6,233 bases of DNA. Origin: Methanosarcinales archaeon. Lineage in GTDB: Archaea > Halobacteriota > Methanosarcinia > Methanosarcinales > Methanocomedenaceae. The stretch is taken from positions 1 through 6,233 of the forward strand of contig JAUWTY010000072.1 of NCBI GenBank assembly GCA_030614485.1. The letters are read 5' to 3'. The notes beneath the pieces were generated by a model. The model was given only the letters and a program-made list of their open reading frames with translations. It did not search any database and was not told the DNA's origin. Below, piece after piece: positions 5,406 to 6,233 of the stretch. Positions within the stretch are counted from its first letter, which is position 1. Every line of letters starts with the position of its first letter. The position numbers and the translations under genes were made by a program.

Positions 5406-6233
5406 TCATTCTGTTAAACTGCGAACTCCCGCCTCCCACACTCCTGTAACCTTTCCACCCAGCGCCAGCCGCCCCATCACCCGATTCACATCCTTACCCA
5501 CAGCAGCCGGCATCGCATCTTCCAGTGGGGTCCCTGGCAGCGGGGTGAAGTAATGGGAATGTATGTTCCCACCCTGCGCTATTATCCATCCAACCAGTTT
5601 CAGTGTCTCCTGCTGGTCGGCGGGCATTTCTCCAGGCAACCCGAATATCACATCCACCACTGGCGTCAGGTCATAGTCCCTGCACAGTTCCACGGCGCAC
5701 TTCACATCTTCAACCGTATGCCCCCGTCCGATGTCATCAAGCACCCTCTGGCTGCCGCTCTGTGCGCCCAGGCTCAGCGATGTGTTGTGGCAGTACTGTT
5801 TTACCAGTTCAAGGGTTTCATCATTAACGAATTCAGGCCTGACCTCTGAAGGAAAAGTTCCAAAGAACATCCTGCATTTCTTTGTGACAGCTTCAAGCAA
5901 AGCCTGTATTTTGTCAGGTTCCGGGCGATTTCCATTTGAACCGTATGCAAAGGCATTGGGCGAGACGAACCTCACATCCCGCATCATCCCAGCATACTCG
6001 GCCACCACCTCAGGACTGCGATGGCGCATCCGGTGCCCAAACAGGCGTGGGGTCTGGCAGTAGCCGCAGTTGTGGGGGCAACCCCTGGTTATCTCGATAT
6101 ATCCTTTAAGAAGTTCAGGTGAGAACGGGGGGTAGCGGTCCAGGTCAACAGGCGGTCTTGCACCTGTATATACACACCTGTCCCAGTCCATATATGCAAT
6201 GCCCTTTACATCATGAGGGTCACCGCTTTGGAT
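5406..6233 (-). CDS. Radical SAM protein, probable B12-binding/MJ_1487-like (5' end missing)
   Basis: The frame is open to the right edge, giving 275 residues here; the true start lies beyond base 6233. The first internal ATG (6191) is probably not the start because 14 coherent codons precede it. The radical SAM cluster CX3CX2C is present in RGCPHNCGYCQTP (C52, C56, C59 counted from the edge) and would bind a [4Fe-4S] cluster and S-adenosylmethionine. Further core motifs are SLGAQSGSQRVLDDIGRG, VVDVIFGLPGE and the closing HYFTPLPGTPLED, all typical of B12-binding/MiaB-like radical SAM enzymes. The composition and layout resemble the MJ_1487-type B12-binding/radical SAM family of methanogens, whose cobalamin domain would lie in the missing N-terminal part. 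That assignment is from memory and the reaction is unknown. It converges on hepT. Confidence 0.85.
   Translation of the reverse strand: MQSGDPHDVKGIAYMDWDRCVYTGARPPVDLDRYPPFSPELLKGYIEITRGCPHNCGYCQTPRLFGHRMRHRSPEVVAEYAGMMRDVRFVSPNAFAYGSNGNRPEPDKIQALLEAVTKKCRMFFGTFPSEVRPEFVNDETLELVKQYCHNTSLSLGAQSGSQRVLDDIGRGHTVEDVKCAVELCRDYDLTPVVDVIFGLPGEMPADQQETLKLVGWIIAQGGNIHSHYFTPLPGTPLEDAMPAAVGKDVNRVMGRLALGGKVTGVWEAGVRSLTE

Noticed and set aside
5553..6063. Several plus-strand frames opposite the radical SAM gene
   Set aside because: They lie antisense to a gene with clear motifs, overlap each other and show no recognisable domains.

Overview
The window looks like a piece of an archaeal chromosome, most plausibly a methanogen or methane-oxidising relative in the Methanosarcinales/ANME direction; the lineage is inference. 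Supporting signs are a class I lysyl-tRNA synthetase, a HerA-type (DUF87) ATPase, a B12-type radical SAM protein resembling a methanogen family, TTTATAT-type TATA elements, and AGGTGA Shine-Dalgarno sites. No rRNA, tRNA, CRISPR array or insertion sequence was seen.

Layout. Positions 1-462 (+) hold the last 15 codons of a probable antitoxin, overlapping a PIN-domain (VapC-like) ribonuclease gene. A 157-base non-coding gap follows. At 620-1912 (+) lies a stand-alone HerA/FtsK-superfamily ATPase with no NurA partner in view. Converging on it from the minus strand are a 70-residue DUF2283 protein (1952-2164) and, 30 bases upstream of that, class I lysyl-tRNA synthetase (2195-3700). An 86-base divergent spacer with a likely shared AT-rich promoter element and a 13-base palindrome separates lysS from a plus-strand YkgJ-type cysteine-cluster protein (3787-4476). 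A clear TATA box just after that gene drives an MntA nucleotidyltransferase (4532-4960) and HepT/HEPN RNase (4964-5392) pair, a type VII toxin-antitoxin module. Converging on its end is the 3' part of a radical SAM gene (5406-6233, minus) that runs off the right edge.

How the genes relate. Housekeeping or metabolic genes (lysS, YkgJ protein, radical SAM enzyme) are interspersed with small toxin-antitoxin or toxin-antitoxin-like genes (VapBC-like, DUF2283, MntA-HepT). The MntA-HepT genes are visibly more A+T-rich than the radical SAM gene beside them, which suggests acquisition. I see no clearly new multi-gene system. The best candidates for a second look are the HerA-like ATPase with its short N-terminus and missing partner, the MntA-HepT module, and the palindrome overlapping the lysS translation start region.
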